A stretch of DNA of 64,000 nt from the NCBI RefSeq assembly GCF_001908185.1, contig NZ_LGHM01000013.1, positions 1 through 64,000 on the forward strand. The letters are read 5' to 3'. The DNA is from Bradyrhizobium sp. AS23.2 (GTDB taxonomy: Bacteria > Pseudomonadota > Alphaproteobacteria > Rhizobiales > Xanthobacteraceae). Below, one piece after another: positions 1 through 8,483 of the stretch. The translations under genes were made by a program, and so were the position numbers. Each line of letters starts with the position of its first letter. Positions within the stretch are counted from its first letter, which is position 1. The notes beneath the pieces are model-generated. The model was given only the letters and a program-made list of their open reading frames with translations. It did no database searches and had not been told where the DNA came from.

Positions 1-830
1 GGCGGGTTGTTGGCGACGACCGGCGGCGGAGCGGGAGGCGTCGGCTGTTGTGCCGTCACTGGCGGGCGCGATCCGCCGGGCCCGGTGATGAATGAAAAGT
101 CTTCAGCCAGCGAAGACGAGATCCACGGCACCTGCTCACCGCGCGAGGCGCGGGTGACGCCCATCTTGGTGCGGTTCAGTGTCTCTTCCGCCATCAGGTC
201 GGGGACGCGGATTTCCTTCAAGAGTTCCTGGACGAAGAGGCTGTGGTCGCCGCCTGCATCCGAGACCACCGAGGCCAGCGCCGCGGAATACATCACCAGC
301 GTGCCGTTCGGCGCGATGACCGGCGTGAGGCCGGCCGAGAAGCTGCGGAACCGGCGCTCGAACGGGTTGCGCCTGGAGGCGTCGATCAGCGCGATCTTGA
401 CGCCGGCGCCGCGGGTATTGAGCTCGCCGAGCACGGTCTCGAGGCTGAAACCGTCGCGGCGCACGTCGGATTCGGTCCAGATCTGTGCATCGATCGGCAG
501 CATGTAGCTCTGGCGCGCCGACTGGATGCCGAAACCGCTGAAGAACACCAGCGCCACCGAGCCCGGCTTGATCTTGCCGTAGAGCTTGTCGAAGGCGCGG
601 CGCATGCCGTCGCCGGTCAGGTTCTCGCCGATCTCGACGGAAAAGCCGTCCCGCTTGAGCTCGTCGGCGACGTCGCGCGCATCGTTGATCGGCTCCTTCA
701 GCGGGGCATCGGCGTCCGGATATTTGGCGTTGCCGATGACCAGCGCATAGCGGTCGCCGGCCGCGAGCGACGGAGCGGTCGGGAGCAATGAAACGAGTAA
801 GGGGAGAAGGACAAGGAAGCGAATTTTCAT
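1..830 (-). CDS. Secreted caspase-like (peptidase C14) protein lacking catalytic His and Cys, 3' end outside window
   Basis: The gene reads off the left edge, so only about 276 N-terminal residues are visible. Residues 1-24 form a Sec-type signal peptide ending in SLAA. Residues 27-160 follow the caspase p20 fold (YALVIGN, then a helix with NDARDVADEL, then VALVFFSG). Family members carry a catalytic His in an SGHG motif and a catalytic Cys in a DAC motif. Here those places read SGFG (Phe100) and DAS (Ser152), so the protein should not be a cysteine protease. A Pro-rich linker begins near residue 255 and continues past the edge. It is probably periplasmic or surface-associated; its role is unknown. 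The ATG at 828-830 is chosen because the signal peptide starts there. Confidence 0.8.
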   Translation of the reverse strand, partial: MKIRFLVLLPLLVSLLPTAPSLAAGDRYALVIGNAKYPDADAPLKEPINDARDVADELKRDGFSVEIGENLTGDGMRRAFDKLYGKIKPGSVALVFFSGFGIQSARQSYMLPIDAQIWTESDVRRDGFSLETVLGELNTRGAGVKIALIDASRRNPFERRFRSFSAGLTPVIAPNGTLVMYSAALASVVSDAGGDHSLFVQELLKEIRVPDLMAEETLNRTKMGVTRASRGEQVPWISSSLAEDFSFITGPGGSRPPVTAQQPTPPAPPPVVANNP

Positions 831-1207
831 AATCAGCGCGGTCCAGCCAAAAAGGCGCCGATCCCAGCTTGCGCCGCGGCGACCTTAACTTACGCTCTAG
901 GCATTATCAAACCGGGGAGAGGATGCGTCAACCGCTTGGAGATTCGGCATTATCGCGACGATTGACCGCAACGCACGGGCGCGCCGCGAGGGGAATAAAC
1001 GGTCTGTCATGGTTGTACTCGACGCGATCCGGTTCGACCTTACGGCGCCATGTTAGGGCTGCCATGGCGACGAAAATGTGATTGGTCTCACATTGCAGGC
1101 TTGCGGTGGTCGCAACCTCGGATGTTTGACCTTTGCGGCGGACAATGGCTTGGTTTGCTGGATCGTCCCGGAAGGTCCATCTCGAAAAACGAGCCAAAAG
1201 CAAAACC
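831..1207. other. Intergenic region, no gene recognised
   Basis: This 377-bp gap lies between two divergent genes. The open frames across it have no recognisable protein family and no good ribosome binding site. It presumably holds both promoters, but no consensus was recognised. Confidence 0.5.
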
Positions 1208-2014
1208 ATGGGAAACGTCTACGAAATCTACGCGCTGCGCTATGCGACGATGTCGCCGCGCACCCCCAGCATGAACTTCCTGGCGCCCGACCCGCATGAC
1301 AGCGCGGCGCAGGACCTCGACTACTTCGTCTGGCTGATCCGCGGCGGCGGCCGCGACGTCCTGGTCGATACCGGGTTCAATGCCGAGGAGGCGACCGCGC
1401 GGGCGCGCAAGCTGACGCTCAACCCGGTCGATGCACTGGAGCGCTTTGGCGTCGCCGCGTCGAGCATTCGCGACATTATCGTGACGCATCTGCACTACGA
1501 CCACGCCGGCAATCTCGATCGCTTCCCGAACGCCCGCTTCCATCTCCAGGAGCGCGAGATGGCTTACGCGACGGGGCGGTGCATGTGCAACGGACTGTTG
1601 CGACATCCGTTCTCGGTCGAACACGTCACGCAGATGGTGCGCCACGTCTATGGCGAACGCGTCACCTTCTATTCCGGCGATGGCGAGGTTGCGCCCGGCG
1701 TCACCGTGCATCGCGTCGGCGGTCATTCCGACGGCTTGCAGGTGGTCAAGGTCGAGACCGCGCGCGGGCCGGTGGTGCTGGCGTCCGACGCCACGCATTA
1801 CTACGCCAATCTGCAGCGCCGCAGCCCATTCCCGATCGTCTACAATGTCGGCGACATGGCGGTAGGCTGGGAAACGATCGAGCGCCTCGCCGGTCACCCC
1901 GACCGCTACATTCCCGGCCACGATCCAATCGTGGCGCAGATCTATCCGCGCGCCGGCGACAAGGTCGATGTCTGGGCGCTGCATCTGCCGCCGTCGAGAT
2001 CGTTTGCGAAGTGA
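1208..2014 (+). CDS. MBL-fold N-acyl homoserine lactonase-like hydrolase
   Basis: This 268-residue metallo-beta-lactamase-fold protein has the intact dinuclear zinc motif THLHYDHAGN (His94, His96, Asp98, His99). The spacing, and the later VHRVGGHSDG and VLASDATHYY blocks, match the AHL lactonase (AttM/AiiB) branch rather than glyoxalase II. Members of that branch open the lactone ring of acyl-homoserine lactones, or act on related small lactones. Substrate cannot be assigned from sequence. The frame extends upstream to 1133, but the ATG at 1208 gives the usual family N-terminus (MGNVYEIYALRYA). No strong ribosome binding site is seen for either start. It stands alone, with a palindromic repeat directly downstream. 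Confidence 0.75.
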   Translation: MGNVYEIYALRYATMSPRTPSMNFLAPDPHDSAAQDLDYFVWLIRGGGRDVLVDTGFNAEEATARARKLTLNPVDALERFGVAASSIRDIIVTHLHYDHAGNLDRFPNARFHLQEREMAYATGRCMCNGLLRHPFSVEHVTQMVRHVYGERVTFYSGDGEVAPGVTVHRVGGHSDGLQVVKVETARGPVVLASDATHYYANLQRRSPFPIVYNVGDMAVGWETIERLAGHPDRYIPGHDPIVAQIYPRAGDKVDVWALHLPPSRSFAK

Positions 2015-2022
2015 CGGCGAAG

Positions 2023-2064
2023 CCGTCATTCCGGGTTCGCGCTACGCGCGCCCCGGAATGACGG
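2023..2064. repeat. Palindromic intergenic repeat, 13-bp arms
   Basis: The arms CCGTCATTCCGGG and CCCGGAATGACGG are perfect reverse complements around a GC-rich core. It lies between two convergent genes. The same GTCATTCC / GGAATGAC arm recurs at 6955 and 46311, so this is a dispersed family that may also end transcription. Confidence 0.85.
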
Positions 2065-2069
2065 AGGGG

Positions 2070-2612
2070 CTAATACGCCTGCTTGGCGTCGGCCTCTTCG
2101 CTGGTCTGGATCAGGTCGAGGCTCGCCTCGATCTTGCCAAGCAGCGCAGAGAGCTGCTTGCGCTCCTGCGCGGAGAGGCAGGCGAGGATTTCGTCCTCCC
2201 GCCGCAGCAATTGCGGGAAAAGCTCTTCATAGAGCTCGCGGCCCTTCTTCGTCAACTGCAGGCGGAATTCGCGGCGGTCGGCTTCATTCTCGACCCGCTC
2301 GATCAGTTCCTCATGCAACAGCGTGGTCACCGCGCGGCTGATGGTGGATTTGTGGGTGCGGGTGCATTGCGAGATGTACTGCGCGCTACAGGCATCGTTG
2401 CGGAAGCCGAGCGTCGCGATCACGCGCCAGGCCGGAATGTCGAGGCCGTGGCGCTCCTGATATTCGACCGCGAGCGCCGAGCTCACCTCCGCCGCAAGCC
2501 GGTTGAGGCGGAACGGCACGAACTTGAACAGATCGAGTCGAGCTTTTGGTCCCGGTGAAGCCTCATCGGCTTCCCGTGTCTTCAGCGCGATGTCGCTGGA
2601 TGTCCTCGCCAA
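2070..2612 (-). CDS. MarR family regulator of the homogentisate cluster
   Basis: This 180-residue winged-helix protein has a MarR core from about residue 25 to 165: a helix-turn-helix around CSAQYISQCTRTHKSTISRA and a wing with ENEADRREFRLQLTKKG. It is transcribed divergently from the FAD monooxygenase that heads the hmgA-fahA cluster. The 110-bp gap contains a 20-bp dyad centred on CACGTG. MarR proteins in that position (HmgR-like) usually repress aromatic catabolism and are released by a pathway ligand. That role is inferred here from position and the dyad. The MarR family assignment is secure; the effector is unknown. Confidence 0.85.
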   Translation of the reverse strand: MARTSSDIALKTREADEASPGPKARLDLFKFVPFRLNRLAAEVSSALAVEYQERHGLDIPAWRVIATLGFRNDACSAQYISQCTRTHKSTISRAVTTLLHEELIERVENEADRREFRLQLTKKGRELYEELFPQLLRREDEILACLSAQERKQLSALLGKIEASLDLIQTSEEADAKQAY

Positions 2613-2660
2613 GAAGAGCGCTCCGAATTCCAGTTGACGGCCGGCCGGCTCCGGTCCAAA

Positions 2661-2680
2661 ATAGTTGCACGTGAGACTAT
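2661..2680. promoter_or_regulatory. Putative operator for the divergent MarR regulator
   Basis: The 20 bp ATAGTTGCACGTGAGACTAT are an imperfect palindrome: outer arms ATAGT/ACTAT and core CACGTG pair, with two unpaired positions on each side. It lies 42 bp upstream of the monooxygenase ATG and 48 bp upstream of the MarR ATG, where a MarR dimer would control both promoters. It was assigned by symmetry and position only. Confidence 0.6.
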
Positions 2681-2722
2681 CTAGCAGATCAAGCCTCTCC
2701 TGACCAGAGCCGAGGTTCGCGT

Positions 2723-4351
2723 ATGGCGCAGGCCAATTCCCCTCAGGCCAAGACCCAGTTCGGCTATCGCCGTCACCCCGATCAGGACCGCCCCGGCCAA
2801 AGCCCGGCCGAGCATCCGGTCGTGGTCGTCGGCGCAGGCCCGGTCGGGCTGTCGCTTGCGATTGATCTCGCCCAGCGCGGCCAGCCCGTCGTCCTTCTGG
2901 ATGACGCCGACCGTATCGGCGAGGGTTCCCGCGCGATCTGCTTCTCGAAACGTTCGCTGGAATATTGGGACCGGCTCGGCGTCGGCGACCGTATGGTCGA
3001 CAAGGGCGTGGTGTGGAGTGTCGGCCGCATCTTCCATGGCGAATCGCAGCTCTACCAATTCAATCTCCTGCCCGAGGACGGCCATAAGCGGCCGGCCTTC
3101 ATCAATCTCCAGCAATATTACGCCGAGGCCTATCTGGTCGATCGCATCAGCGATCTGCCTGATATCGACCTGCGCTGGCGCAACAAGGTGACGGCGCTGG
3201 AGCAGCGTAACGATTCCGTCCTGCTGACGATTGAAACGCCGGAGGGCGCCTATCGCCTGCACGCGCAATATGTCATCGCCTGCGACGGCGCACGGTCGTC
3301 GCTGCGGCAGATGGTCGGCGCCGAGTTTGCAGGCCAAGTGTTCGAGGATCAGTTCCTGATCGCCGACGTCAAGATGACGGCGGAATTCCCGACCGAGCGC
3401 TGGTTCTGGTTCGATCCGCCCTTTCATGCGGGACGTTCGGCGCTGCTGCACCGGCAGCCCGACGATGTCTGGCGCATCGATCTCCAGCTCCATCGCTACG
3501 CCGATCCGGTCGTCGAGAAGAAACCCGAGAACGTGCGGCCGCGCATCGCGCGCATGCTCGGCCACGACAAGTTCGAGTTCGAGTGGATCTCTCTCTATAA
3601 GTTCCAATGCCGGCGGATGGATCGTTTCCTCCATGGCCGCGTGATCTTCGCCGGCGATTCCGCGCATCAGGTCTCGCCCTTCGGGGCGCGTGGCGCGAAC
3701 TCGGGACTCGAAGACGCCGAAAACCTCTCCTGGAAGCTCGACCGCGTGCTGCGTGGCTTGTCACCCGCGAGCCTGCTCGAAACCTACCATGTCGAGCGCA
3801 GCCTGGCGGCCGACGAGAACATCCGCGAATCCACCCGTTCGACCGATTTCATGGCGCCGAACTCGCATCAGGAAGCGCGGCTGCGCAAGGCCGTGCTGTC
3901 GCTGGCCAAGGAAACCGAGTTCGGCAAGCGCATGGTCAATGGCGGTCGGCTGTCGGTGCCGTGCAGCTATGACTCGCCGCTGTCATCCCCCGATGCCGAC
4001 GCTTGGCGCAGCGGACCGTCTCCCGGCTGTTCCATGCTCGACGCCCCCGTTGCGGCGCGCGCGGGCGAGCAGGCTTATCTGACGGATGCATTCCGCAAGG
4101 GTGGAACGGATTTCACCCTGCTGTCGTTCAACAATGGCGCGGCGATCGACGCGCCCGATGGTGTGAAGGATATCCGCATCGGCGGCGAGGGCGGGCTTGC
4201 CGATCCCTCAGGCCTTGTCGCAAAGCGCTACGACGCCGAGCCGGGTGTGGCCTATCTGCTCAGGCCCGATGGCTATGTTGCGGCCCGCTTCCGTCAACCG
4301 ACGCGCGCAGCGATCGCGGCCGCGCTGTCGCGGGCCCAAGGCCTGAATTAA
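2723..4351 (+). CDS. FAD-dependent aromatic hydroxylase (PheA/MhpA/UbiH type)
   Basis: This 542-residue class A flavoprotein monooxygenase shows the N-terminal dinucleotide fold VVVVGAGPVGLSLA, the DG motif YVIACDGARSS and the C-terminal GD motif VIFAGDSAHQVSPFGARG. A further 150 residues form the thioredoxin-like tail seen in MhpA-type enzymes. Such enzymes use NAD(P)H and O2 to hydroxylate a phenolic ring. It is the first gene of a run ending in hmgA and fahA and is followed by a DUF2783 gene, so hydroxylation of a 3-hydroxyphenylacetate-like substrate to homogentisate is plausible (compare MhaAB of Pseudomonas putida U). That substrate is inference. A GAGG-type ribosome binding site precedes the ATG. 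Confidence 0.85.
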   Translation: MAQANSPQAKTQFGYRRHPDQDRPGQSPAEHPVVVVGAGPVGLSLAIDLAQRGQPVVLLDDADRIGEGSRAICFSKRSLEYWDRLGVGDRMVDKGVVWSVGRIFHGESQLYQFNLLPEDGHKRPAFINLQQYYAEAYLVDRISDLPDIDLRWRNKVTALEQRNDSVLLTIETPEGAYRLHAQYVIACDGARSSLRQMVGAEFAGQVFEDQFLIADVKMTAEFPTERWFWFDPPFHAGRSALLHRQPDDVWRIDLQLHRYADPVVEKKPENVRPRIARMLGHDKFEFEWISLYKFQCRRMDRFLHGRVIFAGDSAHQVSPFGARGANSGLEDAENLSWKLDRVLRGLSPASLLETYHVERSLAADENIRESTRSTDFMAPNSHQEARLRKAVLSLAKETEFGKRMVNGGRLSVPCSYDSPLSSPDADAWRSGPSPGCSMLDAPVAARAGEQAYLTDAFRKGGTDFTLLSFNNGAAIDAPDGVKDIRIGGEGGLADPSGLVAKRYDAEPGVAYLLRPDGYVAARFRQPTRAAIAAALSRAQGLN

Positions 4352-4388
4352 AAAGGCTTGAACTGATAAGCTTGAATTGAGGTCTGAC

Positions 4389-4613
4389 ATGCCGCTTTCC
4401 ACCAACTCCAACTTTGCGCGCCCGGACGACGCCTTTCGCGCCATCGTCGAAGCGCATCGCGGCCTCACCGAAGAGCAGAGCGCCGATTTCGATGCCGCGC
4501 TGGTGCTGATTCTCGCCAACCATATCGGCGACATCGACGTGCTGCGTGAAGCGATCGGGCTCGCCAGGCGGCGCATGATCGACGGCCAGCAGCAACAACA
4601 GCAACAACAATAA
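4389..4613 (+). CDS. DUF2783 small protein with poly-Gln tail
   Basis: This 74-residue protein lies between the FAD monooxygenase and the metallo-beta-lactamase-fold gene. The core (DDAFRAIVEAHRGLTEEQS, then a helix with ALVLILANHIGD) matches DUF2783 as I recall it. The protein ends in eight consecutive Gln residues encoded by mixed CAG/CAA codons. The ATG at 4389 is preferred over an in-frame TTG at 4377 because GAGG lies six bases upstream of it. By analogy with MhaB, the small partner of the 3-hydroxyphenylacetate hydroxylase, it may couple to the upstream flavoprotein. This is inference from gene order. Confidence 0.75.
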   Translation: MPLSTNSNFARPDDAFRAIVEAHRGLTEEQSADFDAALVLILANHIGDIDVLREAIGLARRRMIDGQQQQQQQQ

Positions 4614-4638
4614 CCCCAAAGACTTGAAGGATGAACTG

Positions 4639-5595
4639 ATGGCGAAGAATTTCGCATCCACGGGTGATCTTTCCGAGAAGAAGATCACCTTCTCCGAGAT
4701 CGGCACCGATCTCTACGCGTTCACCGCCGAAGGCGATCCGAACACGGCCGTCATTGTCGGCGACGACGGCTGCCTCGTGTTCGACGCGCAAGCAACGCCG
4801 GCAATGGCCAACAAGGTCATCGAGCGCGTCCGGACCGTCACCGACAAGCCGATCAAATATGTCGTGTTGTCGCATTATCACGCCGTGCGCGTGTTAGGGG
4901 CCTCCGCCTACAAGGCGCAAGGCATCGTTGCCTCGCAGGAGACCTATCGCCTCATCGAGGAGCGCGGCAAGCAGGATTGGGATTCCGAATACGGCCGCTT
5001 TCCGCGCCTGTTCCAGGATGCGCAAAGCATTCCCGGCCTGACCTGGCCGACGCTGACCTTCGAAGGCGAAATGTCGATCTATCTCGGCAAGCGCGAGGTG
5101 CGCCTGATGCAGCTCGGCGCTGGCCATACCTCCGGCGACATCGTCGCCTGGGTGCCGGATGCCGAAGTGATGTTCTCCGGCGACCTCATCGAATATCACT
5201 CGGCCTGCTATTGCGGCGACGCGCATTTGCGCGAATGGCCGCTGACGCTGAACGAGATCCGCAACTTCAATCCCAAGGCGATCGCGCCGGGCCGCGGCGA
5301 TGCGTTGAAGGGCCTTGCCACGGGACGCGAGGCCATCGCGATGACGCGCGACTTCGTCTCGACGCTCTATGGCGCGGCCGAAATATCAGTCGCGAAGGGC
5401 CGCACGCTGAAGGAGACGATGGCGGCGACGCGCGAGGTGATGGATCCGAAATTTTCCAGCTTCGCCATCTATGAGCACTGCCTGCCGTTCAACGTGTCGC
5501 GCGCCTTCGACGAAGCGTCCGGGATCGATGATCCCGTGATCTGGACCGACAAGCGCGACCAGGAAATGTGGGCCGCCCTGCAAGGAGGAGGATAG
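4639..5595 (+). CDS. MBL-fold protein with altered metal motif, homogentisate cluster
   Basis: This 318-residue protein has a metallo-beta-lactamase fold: an N-terminal [18 protein letters not shown] strand pair, a metal motif region at 79-84, GHTSGD near 160 and FSGDLIEYH near 180. Where the family has HxHxDH, this protein reads HYHAVR, so the Asp and His that ligate the second metal are Val83 and Arg84. His79 and His81 remain. It may bind one metal or use a different site. It ends 2 bp before hmgA, so it is surely co-transcribed with the pathway. Its reaction is unknown. The start at 4639 follows an AAGGATGAACTG leader. Confidence 0.8.
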   Translation: MAKNFASTGDLSEKKITFSEIGTDLYAFTAEGDPNTAVIVGDDGCLVFDAQATPAMANKVIERVRTVTDKPIKYVVLSHYHAVRVLGASAYKAQGIVASQETYRLIEERGKQDWDSEYGRFPRLFQDAQSIPGLTWPTLTFEGEMSIYLGKREVRLMQLGAGHTSGDIVAWVPDAEVMFSGDLIEYHSACYCGDAHLREWPLTLNEIRNFNPKAIAPGRGDALKGLATGREAIAMTRDFVSTLYGAAEISVAKGRTLKETMAATREVMDPKFSSFAIYEHCLPFNVSRAFDEASGIDDPVIWTDKRDQEMWAALQGGG

Positions 5596-5597
5596 TC

Positions 5598-6944
5598 ATG
5601 AACATCAATACCTCGCCTGATCAGATCATCCGCAGCTCGGCCCAAGTGACGCCGGGCTACATGTCCGGCTTCGGCAACAGCTTCGAGACCGAGGCGCTGC
5701 CCGGTGCGCTGCCGATCGGCCGGAACTCGCCGCAGCGTTGCGCCTACGGCCTCTATGCCGAGCAACTCTCGGGCTCGCCCTTCACCGCGCCGCGCGGCAC
5801 CAATGAGCGCTCCTGGCTCTATCGCATCCGCCCCTCGGTGAAGCATTCGGGACGTTTCGAGAAGGTCGATGCAGGCCTGTGGCGTTCGGCGCCGTGTCAT
5901 GAATACGATTTGCCGATCGCGCAGCTGCGCTGGGACCCGGCGCCGCTGCCGAAGGAGGATGTGACCTTCGTCCAGGGCGTGCAGACCATGACGACCGCCG
6001 GTGACGTGAACACGCAGGCCGGCATGGCCGCGCATGTCTACCTCATCACCAAGTCGATGGTGGACCAGCACTTTTACAATGCCGACGGCGAGCTGATGTT
6101 CGTGCTCCAGCAGGGTAATCTGCGCGTCGTCACCGAGTTCGGCCGCATCGACGCCGAGCCCGGCGAGATCGTGGTGATCCCGCGCGGCGTCAAGTTCCGC
6201 GTCGAGATTCCGAACGGTCCCGCCCGCGGTTATCTCTGCGAAAACTACGGCGGCGCCTTCACGCTGCCGGAGCGCGGGCCGATCGGCGCCAACTGTCTTG
6301 CGAACGCGCGCGACTTCCTCACGCCGGTTGCGTTTTACGAAGACAAGGACACGCCGACCGAGCTCTACGTGAAATGGGGTGGTTCGCTGTTCAAGACGAC
6401 GCTGCCGCATTCGCCGATCGACGTCGTCGCCTGGCACGGCAATTACGCGCCCTACAAATACGATCTGCGGACCTTCTCGCCGGTCGGCGCGATCGGGTTC
6501 GACCATCCCGATCCCTCGATCTTCACGGTGCTGACCTCACCGTCGGAGACGGCGGGCACGGCGAATATCGACTTCGTCATCTTCCCCGAGCGCTGGATGG
6601 TCGCGGACAACACCTTCCGTCCGCCCTGGTATCATATGAACATCATGAGCGAGTTCATGGGCCTGATCTACGGCGTCTACGATGCCAAGCCGCAAGGCTT
6701 CGTGCCGGGCGGCATCAGCCTGCACAATTGCATGCTGCCGCACGGTCCGGATCGCGACGCTTTCGATCACGCCAGCAACGGCGAGCTGAAGCCGGTCAAG
6801 CTGACCGGCACCATGGCCTTCATGTTCGAGACCCGCTATCCGCAGCGTGTGACAGCGCATGCCGCGAAGTCGTCGACGCTTCAGGACGATTACGCGGATT
6901 GCTGGACGGGTCTGGAGAAGCGGTTCGATCCGAACAGGCCGTAA
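5598..6944 (+). CDS. hmgA: Homogentisate 1,2-dioxygenase
   Basis: This 448-residue enzyme opens the homogentisate ring with O2 and Fe(II) to give maleylacetoacetate, the central step of Phe/Tyr catabolism. Family landmarks are the N-terminal [38 protein letters not shown] near residue 60, and the C-terminal iron-site region with [18 protein letters not shown]. Length is normal for the bacterial enzyme. A near-perfect AAGGAGGAGG ribosome binding site precedes the ATG at 5598; an earlier in-frame start at 5568 would overlap the upstream gene. No maleylacetoacetate isomerase gene lies between this and fahA or elsewhere in the window. Confidence 0.97.
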   Translation: MNINTSPDQIIRSSAQVTPGYMSGFGNSFETEALPGALPIGRNSPQRCAYGLYAEQLSGSPFTAPRGTNERSWLYRIRPSVKHSGRFEKVDAGLWRSAPCHEYDLPIAQLRWDPAPLPKEDVTFVQGVQTMTTAGDVNTQAGMAAHVYLITKSMVDQHFYNADGELMFVLQQGNLRVVTEFGRIDAEPGEIVVIPRGVKFRVEIPNGPARGYLCENYGGAFTLPERGPIGANCLANARDFLTPVAFYEDKDTPTELYVKWGGSLFKTTLPHSPIDVVAWHGNYAPYKYDLRTFSPVGAIGFDHPDPSIFTVLTSPSETAGTANIDFVIFPERWMVADNTFRPPWYHMNIMSEFMGLIYGVYDAKPQGFVPGGISLHNCMLPHGPDRDAFDHASNGELKPVKLTGTMAFMFETRYPQRVTAHAAKSSTLQDDYADCWTGLEKRFDPNRP

Positions 6945-6954
6945 TCTCTCCCGT

Positions 6955-7055
6955 CGTCATTCCGGGGCGCCGCGAAGCGGCGAGCCCGGAATCCATACTC
7001 CCGATCGTGGCTATGGATTCCGGGCCTGCGCCATACGGCGCATCCCGGAATGACG
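6955..7055. repeat. Nested double palindrome between hmgA and fahA
   Basis: The outer arms CGTCATTCCGGG and CCCGGAATGACG enclose a second pair, CCCGGAATCCATA and TATGGATTCCGGG. The element is about 100 bp and sits inside what should be one transcript, where it could stabilise the upstream mRNA or attenuate reading into fahA. It shares its outer arm with the repeats at 2023 and 46311. Confidence 0.85.
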
Positions 7056-7089
7056 GCAGACAGAATGTCAAAAACATCTGGCAGGAAAC

Positions 7090-8361
7090 ATGCCCCACCC
7101 CAACGACCCTAGTCTCCGCTCCTTCATCGGCGTCGATCCCGCTTCCGACTTCCCGATCCAGAACCTGCCCTACGGCGTGTTCTCGACCGCAGCCAATCCG
7201 ACGCCGCGGGTCGGCGTCGCGATCGGCAACTTCGTGCTCGATCTCTGGGAGCTTGAGCAGGACTCCCGGCTCGAGGTCGGTCCGCTCGGCGTATTCTCCG
7301 GCCCCTCGCTCAATCCTTTCATGGCGCTGGGACCGAAGGTCTGGACGAAGACGCGGGCGCGGATCAGCGAGCTGCTGCGTCACGATCATCCCGAGCTGCG
7401 CGACAACGAGGAGCTGCGCAAACAGGCCCTGGTGCCGATGCGGGATGCAAAGCTGCATCTGCCGATCACCGTCTCCGGCTACACCGATTTCTATTCCTCG
7501 AAGGAGCACGCCACCAATGTCGGCGTGATGTTCCGCGGCAAGGATAATGCGCTGCAGCCGAACTGGCTGCATATGCCGATCGCCTATAATGGCCGCGCCT
7601 CGACCGTTGTGGTCTCCGGCACCAGGGTGAAGCGGCCGCGCGGGCAGCTGAAGCCGCCGAATGTCGAGCTACCGAGCTTCGGCCCATGCAAGCGGCTCGA
7701 TTTCGAGCTGGAGATGGGCGTCGTGGTCGGCCAGCCCTCGCCGATGGGCGGCATGCTCACGGAGAGCCAGGCTGAGGAGATGATCTTCGGCTTCGTCCTG
7801 CTCAACGACTGGAGCGCGCGCGACATCCAGCAGTGGGAATATGTGCCGCTCGGCCCGTTCCTCGCAAAAGCGTTTGCGACCTCGATCAGCCCGTGGGTCG
7901 TGACCCGCGAGGCGCTGGAGCCGTTCCGCCTGAAGGGCCCGGAGCAGGAGCCGGTGCCGCTCGATTATCTCAGGCAGGCAAAGCCGCAGAACTATGATCT
8001 GGAACTCGACGTCTCCTTGCGCGCTGCCGGCGCCAACGCGCCCGCCAGCATCAGCCGTACCAACTTCAAGTACATGTACTGGTCCTCGGTGCAGCAGCTG
8101 ATGCACCACGCTTCCAGCGGCTGCGCCATGAACGTCGGCGATCTCCTGGGGTCCGGCACCATCTCCGGCCCGGAGAAGAACCAGCGCGGCAGCCTTCTGG
8201 AGATCAGCTGGAACGGCACGGAGCCGGTCGAACTTCCCGGCGGCGCGAAGCGGTCGTTCCTTGAGGACGGCGACAGCCTCATGATGCGCGGCTGGTGCCA
8301 GGGCAACGGCTATCGCGTTGGTTTTGGCGAGGTCGAGGGGACGATTTCGGCGGCGGAGTAG
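7090..8361 (+). CDS. fahA: Fumarylacetoacetase
   Basis: This 423-residue enzyme hydrolyses fumarylacetoacetate to fumarate and acetoacetate, the last step of homogentisate breakdown. An N-terminal SH3-like domain (residues 1-115) precedes the FAH catalytic domain. Metal and active-site blocks are visible: YTDFYSSKEHATNVG near 140, then DFELEMGVVVG near 200 and LLNDWSARDIQQWEYVPLGP near 240. A GGCAGGAAAC ribosome binding site precedes the ATG. It follows hmgA after a palindromic repeat on the same strand, so co-expression is likely although the repeat may reduce it. Confidence 0.96.
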   Translation: MPHPNDPSLRSFIGVDPASDFPIQNLPYGVFSTAANPTPRVGVAIGNFVLDLWELEQDSRLEVGPLGVFSGPSLNPFMALGPKVWTKTRARISELLRHDHPELRDNEELRKQALVPMRDAKLHLPITVSGYTDFYSSKEHATNVGVMFRGKDNALQPNWLHMPIAYNGRASTVVVSGTRVKRPRGQLKPPNVELPSFGPCKRLDFELEMGVVVGQPSPMGGMLTESQAEEMIFGFVLLNDWSARDIQQWEYVPLGPFLAKAFATSISPWVVTREALEPFRLKGPEQEPVPLDYLRQAKPQNYDLELDVSLRAAGANAPASISRTNFKYMYWSSVQQLMHHASSGCAMNVGDLLGSGTISGPEKNQRGSLLEISWNGTEPVELPGGAKRSFLEDGDSLMMRGWCQGNGYRVGFGEVEGTISAAE

Positions 8362-8382
8362 GCTTCGCCGTCGCCACCAAGT

Positions 8383-8471
8383 CCGTCATTGCGAGCGCAG
8401 CGAAGCAATCCAGAATCGTTCTGCGGAGTGATTCTGGATTGCTTCGTCGCAAGAGCTCCTCGCAATGACGG
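8383..8471. repeat. Nested palindromic repeat downstream of fahA
   Basis: The arms CCGTCATTGCGAG and CTCGCAATGACGG enclose an inner pair built on AATCCAGAATC / GATTCTGGATT. It lies between convergent fahA and the DUF1272 gene. It belongs to a different sub-family (GTCATTGCGAG arms) from the GTCATTCC repeats. Confidence 0.85.
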
Positions 8472-8483
8472 TGTGGAGAGAGC

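Noticed and set aside
4103..4128. GGAAC-N17-CGTT, an EcfG-type match
   Set aside because: It lies inside the FAD monooxygenase coding sequence, 260 bp before the next gene; such short motifs occur by chance.
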